A stretch of 64,000 nt of DNA, taken from the NCBI RefSeq assembly GCF_963169125.1, contig NC_084793.1, positions 227,090,360 to 227,154,359 on the forward strand. Direction: 5' to 3'. Under the pieces are notes generated by a model that saw nothing but the letters and a program-made list of their open reading frames with translations, made no database searches and was not told the origin of the DNA. The stretch's first letter is position 1, and every line of letters starts with the position of its first letter. Origin of the DNA: Humulus lupulus (Eukaryota > Streptophyta > Magnoliopsida > Rosales > Cannabaceae). A program made the translations under genes and the position numbers. Below are positions 20,678 to 32,399 of this stretch, one piece after another.

Positions 20678-22950
20678 ATAATGATATTTTTTTTTAAAAC
20701 TTAATTAAGAAAAAATTGCAAAGGAAAAAAGTTAAAGTGGGCTTGAGCTCCCAAGGCTCCATTTACATCCATATCCCAAGCCATTAGCTATGTTGCTCTA
20801 GTAATGGGTACGTTTATCTTCTTATGTAACATTGTAACTTGGTCAAGCCAACCTGGCCTTGTTGTCTTTTCTTTTTCCTTTTTAATAAAGGTATGTTGTC
20901 TTTTAATTCAATATATATAAAAACAATATAATAATATCCAAATGAATTAATATTATATATTATTATTATTTAAACTGATAATCATAATAATAAGTGATGA
21001 AGGTGTGATTCAAACTGATAATCATCTATTATGCATTAAACTAAATTGTTTTAGTAAATTCGATTAACATGGACTTTATAGTATATTGTTATCAAAACGG
21101 TGAATCAATTCACAGTCAATGAATTGAAAATTATTACTTTAATATCATATCAATCACCACTACTAAACTAACAAACTAAACATAATATATTTCCAATTCC
21201 CATGAAGAAAAACTTCAAGAAAAAACAACAAATTCAGTAAAGAACTAGCAATGAATTATAACTTTAAAAATGAGAAAAGGGAGTACAGTTACTTGTTTTT
21301 CATAAAGCAGTACCAAACAAATAAGTAGAAAATAAAACTGTACAAGTACTTCTTGTATGGCTACACAAATTGTCTGTCTCAAACGAAATTGAGAACCAAT
21401 CTAAATATATATAATCAATAAATAGAAGTGTGCTATTAAGCAAAAATTAATAAATAAATAGAAGTGTGCTGCTCAGAAATAAGAATCCCATTTAAAGTAA
21501 AAACGAAGTTCTTCAGTTCTAATTTTTTTCCCTTATACTTGATGTTGCTTAGTTTAATTATTTTTTAAATTGCAATATAAATTATATTGAATATTCGCAT
21601 CTAGTAAAGCATCTCAACAGACAAATTAAGTGACACTGCAAATAATATTTCTGAAAATAAAAGGGACATATTTCACTCTTAGAATGAGTGACAATTACGC
21701 CTATTCCTTGCCGTCATGAATGATAATTCAAATAAAAAAGAAGTTATATTTTTTCTCTTTTTTTTAGAGAATTTTTTTCTACTTACAAAATGATAGTACT
21801 CAATATCCATTACTTAAATACATTATTACGCTACAATGTGCTTATAATAAATAAAAAAATAACATTATAAAAACCTACAAAATATATATTATTAATTAGT
21901 AGTGATGTACTCCTTAATACCAACGGTACTACAAGATAACTCAATCTCCAGTAATTAATAATATTAATTATTAAGACTTAAAAAGAAGAGAGAGAGACAG
22001 TAACAATAATCAAGAAGTAATTACAAGAAATGAAATAGATCTCTCTCACGTCTCTCTCAAATGATCAGCATATGTAGTACTTAATACTAATGTCAATACA
22101 GTATTAGACAACTTAAAATACTTTATAATAATATTCTTTTTCTTTTCTCCTTCATTCTTTCTCAACAAACATAAAAAATATATATAATTATAAATATAAA
22201 TAAAGGGTAAATATCATTTTAAATTTTATGTTATGCAAAAGCTAATGATAGAACTATCTATTTTGTTAAATGACAATTTAGACCATATATTTTATAAAAA
22301 AAATCGTAGAATCGATTTTGATAAAAATATTTTTTAATATACCAAAATAACCTTACTTTTATAAATTAGTTAATATGAAAATTTAATTTTAAATTATTAA
22401 ATGAAAATTAATAAGAGAATCATATATTTAATTTTATTTTCTTTCTCCTGTCCTCTGTCCTCTCTCTTCTCTTTCCCACGCTCTCTCGCCCCGTTTCTTG
22501 CTTCATCCCTAAACCTAAACCACGATACTCAAATTAAAACCTAAACTTAACCTCAAATTAAATAACAGGTGATATAAAATCATGAAGAACATCACCCATT
22601 TCCAGCCAAAATAGAAAACAGAAAAGAAAAAAAAACATAAAAAAAAAAATCACCCACCTAAATTTGTACCAACAATGAATTTCAAATTTTTTATATGAAG
22701 AGATTGAATAACAGTAAAAGCTCATTTCTCTAATAATACATGGGTATCAAATCATCTAGATGTTAAAAAAATGAATAACATTCGTTGAACATCATTTGTT
22801 TCCAGCCAAAATGAAGAACATCATTTTGATGTTGAGACAAAAAAAAAATCAAAATATGGTATGTCCATTCAAGTCATGGGTATCACTCAAGAAAAAAAAT
22901 TTGATACCCACCTAGATCGATACATCCCCAACAAATCTGACTATTATGAG
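20678..22950. other. AT-rich intergenic DNA, no gene recognised
   Basis: Roughly 2.3 kb of low-complexity AT-rich sequence with A/T runs, TA microsatellites and a CT-rich stretch at about 22440-22500. No reading frame with a recognisable domain, no LTR termini and no RNA gene were seen. It may contain decayed transposon DNA. Confidence 0.6.
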
Positions 22951-23352
22951 TGATAGTAGAGAGCCTTCTTCGAGACAAGGCCAATCTCCCAAGCAATCTC
23001 TTGCTATTTCATTCAACATCCCTTTTCTAATTACAAACTGTCTATTTGTATCAAGCAGTTAGGAAGATAAAAAAATAACAAAAAGTGCCAATCTCCAGCC
23101 ACAACTCAGCGTTGCTCCATCCTAACAAACTCCTGGAGCCATCGGGGTCTCACGCGCACACGAGTTCCACGCGCACGCACTCTCTCGCCATCCTTGGTTT
23201 GGTGGTTCTTATCTTCCTTGTTGCTGTCTTCTTTCTCAGATGAAGGGGTCGGTTCTTCCTTTTGGGTAGCATCCTCTATCCAGCCTCTAATCTTCACTTG
23301 AATCTCTCTTGGGTCCAAAGTTATTGGGCTTGCCATTTGGGTCGGGCTGACA
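22951..23352 (-). repeat. 3' LTR of the Reina-like element
   Basis: 402 bp; TGTCAGCCC...CTACTATCA on the minus strand. By eye it differs from the 5' LTR at 12 positions (about 97% identity), mostly transitions. It encodes the C-terminal tail of the polyprotein down to 23106. Confidence 0.93.
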
Positions 23353-24655
23353 CTACTCCCTTGCTCGAAAACGACCTTGTCCTCAAGGTTGGTGAGATCA
23401 TAAAGTTGGCAGAATTCTGGAAAGTCTTCCCAAGTCGAATCTTCCGGAGCACTCAAAGACCACTGAACCAACACTTGTGGTTTGCTGTGATGGAGGCGAG
23501 TAGCTAAGATGGCTTGAGGAACCATGACAGGTTTGTAGTTGATAGCAAGATCAGGGAGTGGGTAACAAATAGGTGGAGCACTACCATAAAATCGTTTAAG
23601 CAAAGAGACATGGAAGGTCGGGTGAATGCGACTACTTGTTGGTAATTCGAGGGTGTAGGCAACGGAACCCACCCTAGCTTTGATTGGAAAAGGACCAAAG
23701 TACCTTCTGCAGAGCTTAGAGTGAAGATGCTTAGCCATTGTTGCTTGTCGATATGGCTGTAGCTTAACTAATACCAAATCCCAAGGTATGAACTCAATAT
23801 CTTGACGCTTCTTATTAGCTTGTTGTCTCATACAGTTTTGAGCTTGTAGCAGATTTTTCTTCAGTTGCTGAAGGATGACATCTCTAGCTAGCAAGTCATC
23901 TTCGACAGCTTGAATGGTTGTGGTACCCCTAGTGTAAGAAGGAATAGTTGGAGGAGTTCGCCCATAGACAGCTTGAAAAGGGGTCATAACAATAGCTGAG
24001 TGCTTACTAGTATTATAATGGTATTCAGCCCAAGATAGAAACTTACTCCATTGCTTAGGATTTTCAGCTGTGAATGCCCGGAGTTATTATTCCAAATAGC
24101 GATTAGTCACTTCCGTTTGACCAACTGTTTGAGGATGGTATGAAGAGCTCATTTTCAATGTAGTACCCATTAACTCGAATATATTTTTCCAAAATGCACT
24201 AGTAAAAATCAGGTTGCGATCCGACACAATAGACCTTGGCATGCCATGTAAACGTATCACCATATGAGAAAAGAGTTCAGCAACCTTGGTGGCCGAATAA
24301 TGATTTGGCAGGGCCCCAAAATGAGCATATTTGGTAAAGCGATCCACTACCACCAAGATGTTAGTGACCCCAAAAGAGTTTGGTAACCCCACAATAAAAT
24401 CCATGGCTAGATCCTCCCAAACGCGTTCGGGAAGTTCCAGTGGTTGCAGCAACCCATAGGGGCAGCAGGTGAGTATTTTGTCTGACAGATCACGCACGCT
24501 TGCACAAATTTTCTCACTTCAGTTTTCATACCTGGCCAAAATAAATTGGCGCTCAACCGTAAGAATGTGCGCTCCGAACTAGCATGTCCGCCCACTAGAG
24601 TCTCATGGAATTCCTTCATAAGTCGTTGCTTGAGATTAGAATGGGTACTCACTTA
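23106..24655 (-). pseudogene. Integrase with GPY/F module and chromodomain, broken
   Basis: The reading runs right to left. An HHCC zinc domain (HETLVGGHASSERT, then CVICQTKYSP) precedes the catalytic core with all three acidic residues visible: MDFIVGLP, IVSDRNLIFT and GQTEVTNR. Next come a GPY/F-type module (RYFGPFPIKARVGSVAY) and a chromodomain (VLVQWSLSAPEDSTWEDF), which in this group targets insertion to modified chromatin. A one-base loss near 24456 shifts the frame after APMG, and two consecutive TAA stops sit at about 24081-24086 after NRYLE. Otherwise 23106-24080 is open. Confidence 0.92.
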
Positions 24656-26200
24656 GAGGCGCTGCTTGTAGTATAATAACCCATCTCGTATTGAGTAGTC
24701 CAACTATCGAGTGTGTGATCTGCTAACTGAGCATGGAGGCGACGTAATTCCGAACAGGTGGTATTTTCTCTTCTTAATTCTTCCAAAAAATCAAAACAAG
24801 CTGAAGTAATAGCAGCAGTAAGTAAGGAAAACGATCCTTCGTATTTTCTAGATAATGCATCAGCTGCTGAATCAGCTTTTCCTGCTTTATATTCGATTGA
24901 AAAATGGAATCTGATTAGCTTTCGGAGAAAATGTTGTTGTTCAGGGGTTTGAATCACTTGAGTAAGTAACTCTTTCAAACTCTTGTGATCCGTTCGAATA
25001 ACAAAGTGGCGTCCCAACAAATATTGGCGCCATTTGGTAACTACTTCTACAATAGTCCTTAATTCTCTGAGATATACTGAAGTACCCACGAACTTGGGTC
25101 CTAATTTCTTGCTGGAAAAAGCAATAGGGTGACCATCTTGCATGAGGACTGCACCGATTCCCACATTGGATGCATCAGATTAAATGACAAAAAGCTTAGA
25201 AAATTTTGGTAAAATAAGAACTGGGGTCTCGGTCATTGCTCGTTTGAGCTGATGGAAAGCTGCCAAAGATTGTTCGGTCCAAGCAAAATTGTCCTTCTTC
25301 AATAACTTCGTGAGAGGGGCGACGATGGTGGCATAGTGAGCTACAAATCGATGATAGTACCTCATTAAGTCCATGAATCCCCTTAATTGCTTGAGATTAC
25401 GCGAATGAGACCATTCAACCATTGCAACAACCTTAGAAGGGTCTGCTCGAACCCCCTGTGAAGAAACTAAGTGCCCCAAGTATTCAATAGTTGACTGAAA
25501 GAATTTGCATTTGCTGCCTTTAGCGTAAAAATAGTGGTCCCGAAGCAGCTGTAATACTCGCCTCAAATGGTGGCCATGATCCTCCAAAGTTCTACTGTAA
25601 ATCAGAATATCATCAAAGAAAACAATGACACAGTGGCACAATAGTAGTTTGAATACCTGATTCATAGTAGCTTGAACTGTAGAAGGGGCATTAGTAAGAC
25701 CAAATGGCATCACTCGAAATTCGTAATGGCCTTGGTGAGTGTAAAATGTTGTTTTGTGAATGTCTTGGGGGTCCATTCGGATTTGATGATACCCCGCCCG
25801 AAAATCCAACTTAGAAAACACCATTGCTCCACCCAACTCATCTAGTAACTCATCGATGGTGGGAATGGGAAAGCGATCCTTGATGGTGATGTCATTCAAT
25901 GCGCTATATAGTCAACACAAAAATGCCACGACCCGTCCTTCTTTTTCACTAACAATACCGATGAAGAATAGGGGTTGTTACTTGTTTGAACAAACCCATA
26001 ATGCTCCATCTCTCGAACTAATTGTTCAATAATATCCTTCTGAAAATAAGGATAATGATACGGCCTCACATTGATTGGTTTAGATCCCGATTGCAAGAAG
26101 ATTCTGTGATCGGTTTGCTGATGTGGTGGTAGTTGTTTGGGTTCAGCAAACACATCCTGAAACACTGTAAGAATGCCCTGTCCTTCCAAAGGTAAGTGTG
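24649..26200 (-). pseudogene. Reverse transcriptase and RNase H, broken
   Basis: RT motifs include SSVLLVKKKDGSWHFCVDY, FSKLDFRAGYHQIRM, VMPFGLTNAPSTVQ and the active site VIVFFDDILIYS (FxDD form, both Asp present), followed by the thumb-like FYAKGSKCKFFQSTIEYLGH. RNase H follows with FSSKKLGPKF, VIRTDHKSLKELL and AADALSRKYEG. The frame changes between 25896 and 25899, and a stop lies at about 25180 just before the expected SDAS motif. Confidence 0.92.
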
Positions 26201-26825
26201 TCTCCAATTCGGCTACCTCCCAACTAGCCTCTTCCTCTTCTTTCGAAATCGCTGCTAACATGAACACCTCTCGTACATCCCCCTCTCTACACATAATGTG
26301 TAATTGAGCCGACGATAACTGGTGGTTTTCTGAATTTGATGAACCTGCCAATTTAACCACCTTACGCTGCCACTTAAATTCCATTGTCAATGCCTTATGA
26401 TCATGGATAAAAGGGCCCAAAGTCTGAAACCACTGCATACCCAAGACAACGTCAAGACCCCAAATAGGCAAGACATATAGATCAACCAGAAACTTATGCC
26501 CCTGTAATATTAACTCCACCCCTTTACACAGTTGTGAACACCAAAGAGAATTGTCATTACCCATGTAGACTTTAAATCATTTAGTTTCTTCACAAGCTAA
26601 CCCCAAACGAGTCCATAGAGCTTCTTGAATAAAATTGTTGTTGCTGCTAGTGTCAATTAAAACTTCCAGGGTCTCTATTCCCTGTTGAGCCGCAATTCTA
26701 AAGATCCTTGGATTGGAAGAATTAGACAAGGAATTCAAGCTTACCTCCTCTGCTAACCCGTCTTCTAAGTCGTAAGTTTCTCCTTCCTCTGTAGAGGCAC
26801 CATCTTTGTCTTCTTCCTCATCCCC
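26201..26825 (-). pseudogene. Aspartic protease region, broken
   Basis: The protease core reads VLIDTSSNNNFIQ near 26640-26690, with DTS in place of the common D-S/T-G triad, then YVLPIWGLDVVLGMQW at about 26440-26480, a typical retropepsin C-terminal half. TGA/TAA codons separate it from gag. The changed triad would probably inactivate it. Confidence 0.82.
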
Positions 26826-27843
26826 TTAAGCATAAAGGATGAGAACTCGGTTCTTGCATTTATGCCCAAAGCTGTACTTCCCATCGCAAGTAAAACACAA
26901 TCCCTTATCTCGTTTCTCCTTGATCTCAGCAGGTGAAAAACGTTTCACTGGTAATGGAGAGTTGCTTGGTTTTTGGAGTTTTGAAGCTACTGTTACATTG
27001 GTACTGGACCCAATGGATGCCAAACCTCCACCATTCTGAACTGGCGTAATTGATGAATTTGGAAACCTCGGAGACCATCCCGAATGAATATCCTCACCCC
27101 GAGCATGACCCAGCAAATCATCATGGCGATCCTCAAATAGATGAGCCTTGGCCATGGCATCGGCCAAATCCACTGGTTTAGCTAGTAACAACTCCCTTCT
27201 GATCTCATTTTTTAAGCCCCACACGAAAAAATTCAGAAAGAATTGCTCCGACACACTTGAAATACGGGTCATCAGCTCTTCAAATTCGGCACGAAAAGTC
27301 GACACACACCAGTTTGAGTAAGTTTAGCAATCCTTCCCAACGGATCATCATAAATTGAAACTCCAAAATGCATTCGTAAAGCACGAAGAAAAGACTCCCA
27401 ATCCGAGAACCCTCCCCCTTTTTCCATCCATTGAAACCAAGTGGAGGGAGGCCCATCAAGATGAAATGCTACCATTGACAATCAAATATCAGTGAAACCC
27501 CGTGTAGATCAAAGAACTTGTTAATTTTGTAAACCCAGTCCTCCACATTCGTTCCTTCAAAACGAGGGACCTTCACTCGCATAATCTTGAGGATTTGATA
27601 CACATCACGGTTTTCAATCACCACCTCTGGTCGCTGCACAGCAGGTGAATCCAGACCATTAATCGCACTCCCCTTACCTTCTTGCGGCGTCGACGAGGGT
27701 GATTGCAGCTGGTTCACACGGTCATCCAAGCGAGTAACCTACTCGTCCAATCTGGCATTGAATCGAGCAAATTGCTCATCCGAATGCTTCTATAATCTAA
27801 GCTCTAGAGCTTGAAGCATGGCAGCGAATTCTTTTTTCTTCAT
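26826..27843 (-). pseudogene. Gag (capsid and zinc knuckle) of the Reina-like element, broken
   Basis: The likely start is the ATG at 27843 on the minus strand, reading MKKKEFAAMLQALELRL; TAG and TGA stops follow. Capsid signatures are MRVKVPRFEGTNVEDWVYKI, HLDGPPSTWFQWM and NFFVWGLKNEIRREL; the C-terminal knuckle is CFTCDGKYSFGHKCKNR. Frame changes near 27470 and 27290 divide it into three pieces. Confidence 0.88.
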
Positions 27844-27856
27844 GATGGAGATGAAG

Positions 27857-27874
27857 AGACAATGAAAGCACCGG
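27857..27874 (-). other. Primer-binding site of the Reina-like element
   Basis: On the minus strand the sequence next to the 5' LTR is CCGGTGCTTTCATTG. The core GGTGCTTTCATT is also found next to the LTRs of both Tat elements in this window. I do not assign the tRNA. Confidence 0.65.
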
Positions 27875-28276
27875 TGATAGTAGAGAGCCTTCTTCGAGAC
27901 AAGGCCAATCTCCCAAGAAATCTCTTGCTATTTCATTCAACATCCCTTTTCTAATTACAAACTGTCTATTTATATCAAGCAGTTAGGAAGATAAAAAAAT
28001 AACAGAAAGTGTCAATCTCCAGCCACAACTCAGCGTTGCTCCATCCTAACAAACTCCTGGAGCCATCGGGGTCTCACGCGCACACGATTTCCACGCGCAC
28101 ACACTCTCTTGCCATCCCTGGTTTGGTGGTTCTTATCTTCCTTGTTGCTGTCTTCTTTCTCAGATGAAGGGGTCGGTTCTTCCTTTTGGGTAGCATCCTA
28201 TATCCAGCCTCTAATCTTCACTTGAATCTCTCTTGGGTCCAAAGTTATTGGGCCTGCCATTTGGGTTGGGCTAACA
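27875..28276 (-). repeat. 5' LTR of the Reina-like element
   Basis: 402 bp, TGTTAGCCC...CTACTATCA on the minus strand. It is the same length as its partner with 12 mismatches and no gaps, which indicates a fairly recent insertion. Confidence 0.93.
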
Positions 28277-28789
28277 ATGAGTTCGTTCGAATCCCCCTCT
28301 CTTGGCCACCATGGAGACAATGAATCTGATCTGACCCATGTGGCAGGGACTCGCTAAACCCATATTTGTGGGATTGGGAAAATGCCCACATATGTGATGC
28401 TGGCACTATTGTGGGCGCTCAATAGCTTTGATGGACAATGAAGTCACTCAGACGAAAGAGCATGGTGGTGAAAGCTCAAGCTCAGATCTAAAATCGAGGA
28501 AGGGAAGAAGGAATGTGAGAAAGAGGGAGAGAGATGAGAGATAAATGTGTTTAATTTTTGTTTCTTTATTTTGTATTAATTAATATGTTTTTAATTATAT
28601 TTTTATTTTTATTTTTATTTATAAAATTAATTAAATATAGTTTAAAATTCACTATTTAATAAAAATGAAGGGTATTTTGGTCATGTGTCCATGATTTCAT
28701 CATTGGACACGTGGCAATCATTAGAGAAGTAATTAGGCTCCTCGGGAGGATAATGAAGCTCTATAAAGCTTGAACAGGGCTCCTCAGAG
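28277..28789. other. Flanking DNA without a recognised gene
   Basis: The right flank of the Reina-like insertion: a GA-rich stretch (28490-28540), an AT-rich stretch (28545-28660) and a segment with a cacgtgg G-box-like word at about 28709. Part of it could belong to the LTR that ends at 29509, whose left boundary is unclear. Confidence 0.5.
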
Positions 28790-29509
28790 TGTAATATCCT
28801 CCAAGCAAGCCGAGTCCCCTGTTTTAGGCGTGGATGTCTCCAAGTAAGGCCACACTCCGAGGACTAACCTAAGGGCCCTCCTATCTTCTTGATCTGATAG
28901 TCCTCCAAGTCTAGGAGCTTTGTCCCCGGGCCTAGAGAGAGTGTCAGGTGTCCATCACTGTAGCTTTGGGCCACCACAAGAATGTCTGATAGCTTTTTGG
29001 GCGCCTCGTGTAGTAGCATCGAGTTCGTACACTCGACAATTGGTGTTTCCCACAATGCCGCCTAACATGGGAAAACGTGCAGCCACACCTTGACAGTGTT
29101 AGAAGTGTGTCTCTTGTAAAGTTGATGGATTGCAACCTACGAATTTGGCCCCTACAATACGCACAAGCCCACAGTCTTTATTAGAACATGTAGAAGGGTT
29201 AAATAGAAATTAACTCCCCAAATAATAGGGAAATATTTGTAATTAATGATATTACTGACCTATAGCCCCTATAAATAGGGTCATGATACCATTGAAAAAG
29301 GGTTCACCACATTTGTAATCAGAGTAATATATACGCTATCTGAGAAATCCCCATAAAAGCTTGTCATCTCAAGCTTTAAGAACTCTAATAGTACAGACTC
29401 GTAGAGTAGGGTTATTTTATAACATGAACCACGTAAGACCTTGGTGTTTATCTCCATTATTTTCTTTAAAGTTCTTTTATTAAGTTGATAGAGAAAAAGG
29501 CAGTTAACA
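28790..29509 (+). mobile_element. 5' LTR of Tat-lineage element I (left boundary uncertain)
   Basis: The right end, gttaaca at 29509, is followed by a Tat-type primer site and a gag start. A TATA box (cctataaataggg, about 29268-29280) suggests the promoter. The proposed left end, TGTAATATCC at 28790, rests only on the TG dinucleotide; no second LTR is available in the window to confirm it. Confidence 0.6.
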
Positions 29510-29514
29510 TTTTT

Positions 29515-29531
29515 GGTGCTTTCATTGAGAG
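29515..29531 (+). other. Primer-binding site of Tat element I
   Basis: GGTGCTTTCATTGAGAG lies five bases inside the LTR end, a sequence commonly seen at this position in plant Tat/Ogre-type elements. Confidence 0.7.
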
Positions 29532-29546
29532 CTTAAAGAAACTGCT

Positions 29547-29717
29547 ATGGTGACCACATGAAGAAACACCCCAGACGACTTTTTCCCTCTCACCGGAGCT
29601 GAGGAAGGAGCAAAAAACCAGCCACCTCCACACGACCTCCCGGAGATGGCCTAAGAAGATTACGATTAGAATGTCGACTACAATGGCAATGATGACGGGT
29701 TCTATGAGAAGGATTAC
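29547..29717 (+). pseudogene. N-terminal gag piece of Tat element I
   Basis: ATG at 29547 gives MVTT, a stop (TGA where Arg is likely), then RNTPDDFFPLTGAEEG and an acidic Tyr/Asp/Asn-rich run. It is cut at 29717 by solo LTR L and continues at 32256. Confidence 0.6.
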
Positions 29718-32255
29718 TGTAATGCCTTGGTTAGCCAAGGCAGTTACACTGTGTATTTTCAATAGTGCTCAACTCGCTATACAAGTCATTTGGCCATAAA
29801 CGTGCAACTAAATGTGATTAACGGTCTAGGATTAAAAAATTTGGCAAAAAAGAATGGATATTTCATTAAAATGTTAAGATGTACATGTGATCCCATAATA
29901 AATATTTACAAAGATGTTTATAGTTACAAAAAGATCATTACAACTCAAAAGTTACAACCCGCTAACCTAAGCGGCAAAAATAGGGTTTAACCCTAGTTCC
30001 TTTGAGAACCCTTGGCCATGGTGGTCAAGCAGCCACATATGTACACGTCGCCACCTAAGCTCTCCAACTCATGGCTGGTCCAACTTCCCTTTACCCTTAC
30101 CTGCATCACATAGCACCCGTGAGCCAAGGCCCACCAAGAAAACTTAAACATGCTCATAAGCAGTTAATATCACATTACCAAACCATAATAAGCATGCCCA
30201 ACAGTAATAACCTACTCATGCATGCATGTCATTCATATAAATGACTACAGTGTCATATGGGGCCAATCGCCCTAAACAAATGATTAACTAAATCATATCG
30301 AGTCTGTTGCCCAAGTACATTATTAATAAATCACACTGAGGCTCAATGCCCTAGGATCTAGGACTAATAAGTCACCCAAGAGCCCATTCCCCAATCCTCT
30401 GTATAACCAGCCTTGGAGCTGGCCCAGCATACCTGGTGATTTAGTTTTTTTCCTCGACCATTGGGTCGAGCAAGCATATGAAGCGCTCCTAGTTAGATCG
30501 AACCATATCGACCAGCGCTCAGAGCACTATTACCGCCCTTGACTGATAAGTCAATGCCTTTCGACCAGCGCTCAGCGCTATTTCCATCCTTGGCTGATAA
30601 GTCAATTCTTTTCAACTAGCACTTAGTGCTATTGTCGTCATTGACTGATAAGTCAAGCCTTTCCCAATTTTATAATGCTAACATGCATTCATCATATAAT
30701 GAACATACATAAACAGAGCATTCAACATGCTTAATCAATCATTCACAAGCATAATCATAATCATGCACATTTACAGGGGCCCACGCCCAATCAAGACTAT
30801 ATTCAACATTCAGGTCAAGCCCTAATCATGTATATCACGTAATAGGTGCAGTTTCTTACCTCGGTTCCGAGTGTAAAGTAAAATAAGAACGACCCTCGAG
30901 CATGATCCTGATCTTGAGCCCTTAGTGGTAACCTAATCATAGCCAAATACAGATTCCCATCAATAACAAGGAAATAAAGGCTTACAAACCAAGTCCTAGC
31001 CTTCGGGACCTTGAATTCTACTAAACCTGGTAGTATAATCGATCCCGAGCCTTTAGGTTTGAATTCCCGTCATTAAAACCTAAAGTGGCAAAGGCTGCCC
31101 AGGCAGGGCGTGACTTAACCCTCGCGCGCGCCTCCTAGACAAAAAGCCCCCTATCTGGAACCAGGACACGGGCTGTGGCATGCCTCTTAGTGTCGCGGTA
31201 CGCCTCCAAAATAGAGTCCCTCCTAGGCCTTATGGTTCACATGGGCCGCGGCGCGGTCCTATGAACTCAAAACCCCTATTCTCCTTAGCCCAAAAACTCA
31301 CCAAAAATCCTTTCCAAACAATCCCAAAATCACACCTCAATCCCAGCACAACATTAGCACTAATCCAGCAGAAAACCCCAAGATTTAACACACTCAAAAC
31401 ACAACCGAAAACTCAATCCACAACCTTGAACTTTCAAGATCAAGAACAACAAAAACCACAGCAAAAATACAAATTAAAAACAGAGTTTACAATCCTTACC
31501 TCAGTTGTGAATTCAATCCCCTTAGCTGCAGCTAATCACACCTAACCTCAAGCTTTCAATTCCCAAACCTTACCCTCAATGATTCTTTAGTTTTCTCCAA
31601 AAACCAAATCAAGAGCGAAAGAGGAGGAGAAACCGTATAGAGGGAGAGAGAGAAACTAGGATGTTCTATTTTTTGTTTCCTTCAGCCATGGGAGAAAGTG
31701 ACTAAGCCACTACTTTTTGCCCAAAATACCTAAATGCCCCTAGGGCCAACTCTCTCTCTCAAAGCCCTCAAGGGCAGTTTTGTCATTCGCCACATACCTC
31801 ATTAATCATAATTAACGTCTCACAATTCCCGTTACTTCCAATATCCTTAAATAATTACCAAATAATTTCCCATTACCCGCTCAATCCCGATAATGTACTA
31901 AGTTACCAAATTATTCCTATACTAACCTTGAGCCTAATAATTGACCATGTTATGACTAAACTGCTAACTTTCTTCCTAGGATCGCCTCATGGCGAGCATC
32001 TCAAATGTATCAACATAATAATGTCGTCTCACACATATATCACATATATGCACACATATACAATTATGCCCTCAACAGGCCATTATTACTATGCCCTTTT
32101 AATAAAAAATGACCCACCGTCGTCAATTCACCCATATAATAATATAACTCACATAATCATGCATATAATCACATAATAATACAATAAACCAGTTATTTCC
32201 CTTCTTGCCCCCTAATCAAGGCACTAAACCACATTAGGGAATTTGGAACGATACA
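29718..32255 (-). mobile_element. Solo Tekay-type LTR (L), minus strand
   Basis: 2538 bp with a perfect target duplication attac (29713-29717 and 32256-32260). On the minus strand it runs from TGTATCGTTCCAAATTCCC to ggcattaca. Palindromic subrepeats lie at about 30475-30660: TTGACTGATAAGTCAA occurs at 30539-30554 and 30641-30656. A GC-rich block lies at 31100-31260. Tat gag flanks both sides. Confidence 0.93.
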
Positions 32256-32399
32256 ATTACCTTCAACCTGTGGAAGTGGAGGATCCGCCAAAGGTGGTGG
32301 AGCTCCACTGCCAGGTGGCCACCCAGTAGCAAAAACTTGATGCCCAGAAGGGGAATATCGCCACACTAAAAAAGATGGTTAATTCTATGAGGGCTACTC
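32256..32399 (+). pseudogene. Gag piece of Tat element I
   Basis: The segment resumes after the solo LTR with VEVEDPPKVVELHCQVA, a stop, then QKLDAQKGNIATLKKMVNSM, a likely coiled-coil part of gag. It is cut by the copia fragment starting at 32400. Confidence 0.6.

Larger units (their letters stand above)
22951..28276 (-). mobile_element. Complete chromodomain Ty3/gypsy retrotransposon (Reina-like), minus strand
   Basis: This 5326-bp element has a perfect target duplication atgag (22946-22950 and 28277-28281), two 402-bp LTRs, a primer site next to the right LTR and a polypurine tract (reverse strand gcaagggagtag) next to the left LTR. The order gag-PR-RT-RH-IN-chromodomain is that of chromoviruses. 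Short LTRs and a C-terminus running into the 3' LTR suggest the Reina clade, but the clade is inferred, not tested. The coding region is broken by several frameshifts and stops. Confidence 0.93.

Noticed and set aside
22200..28710. A Mutator-like element with long inverted ends surrounding the Reina-like insertion
   Set aside because: Only a loose accaaaata-c-ctt similarity between the two AT-rich flanks; no clear termini or 9-bp duplication.
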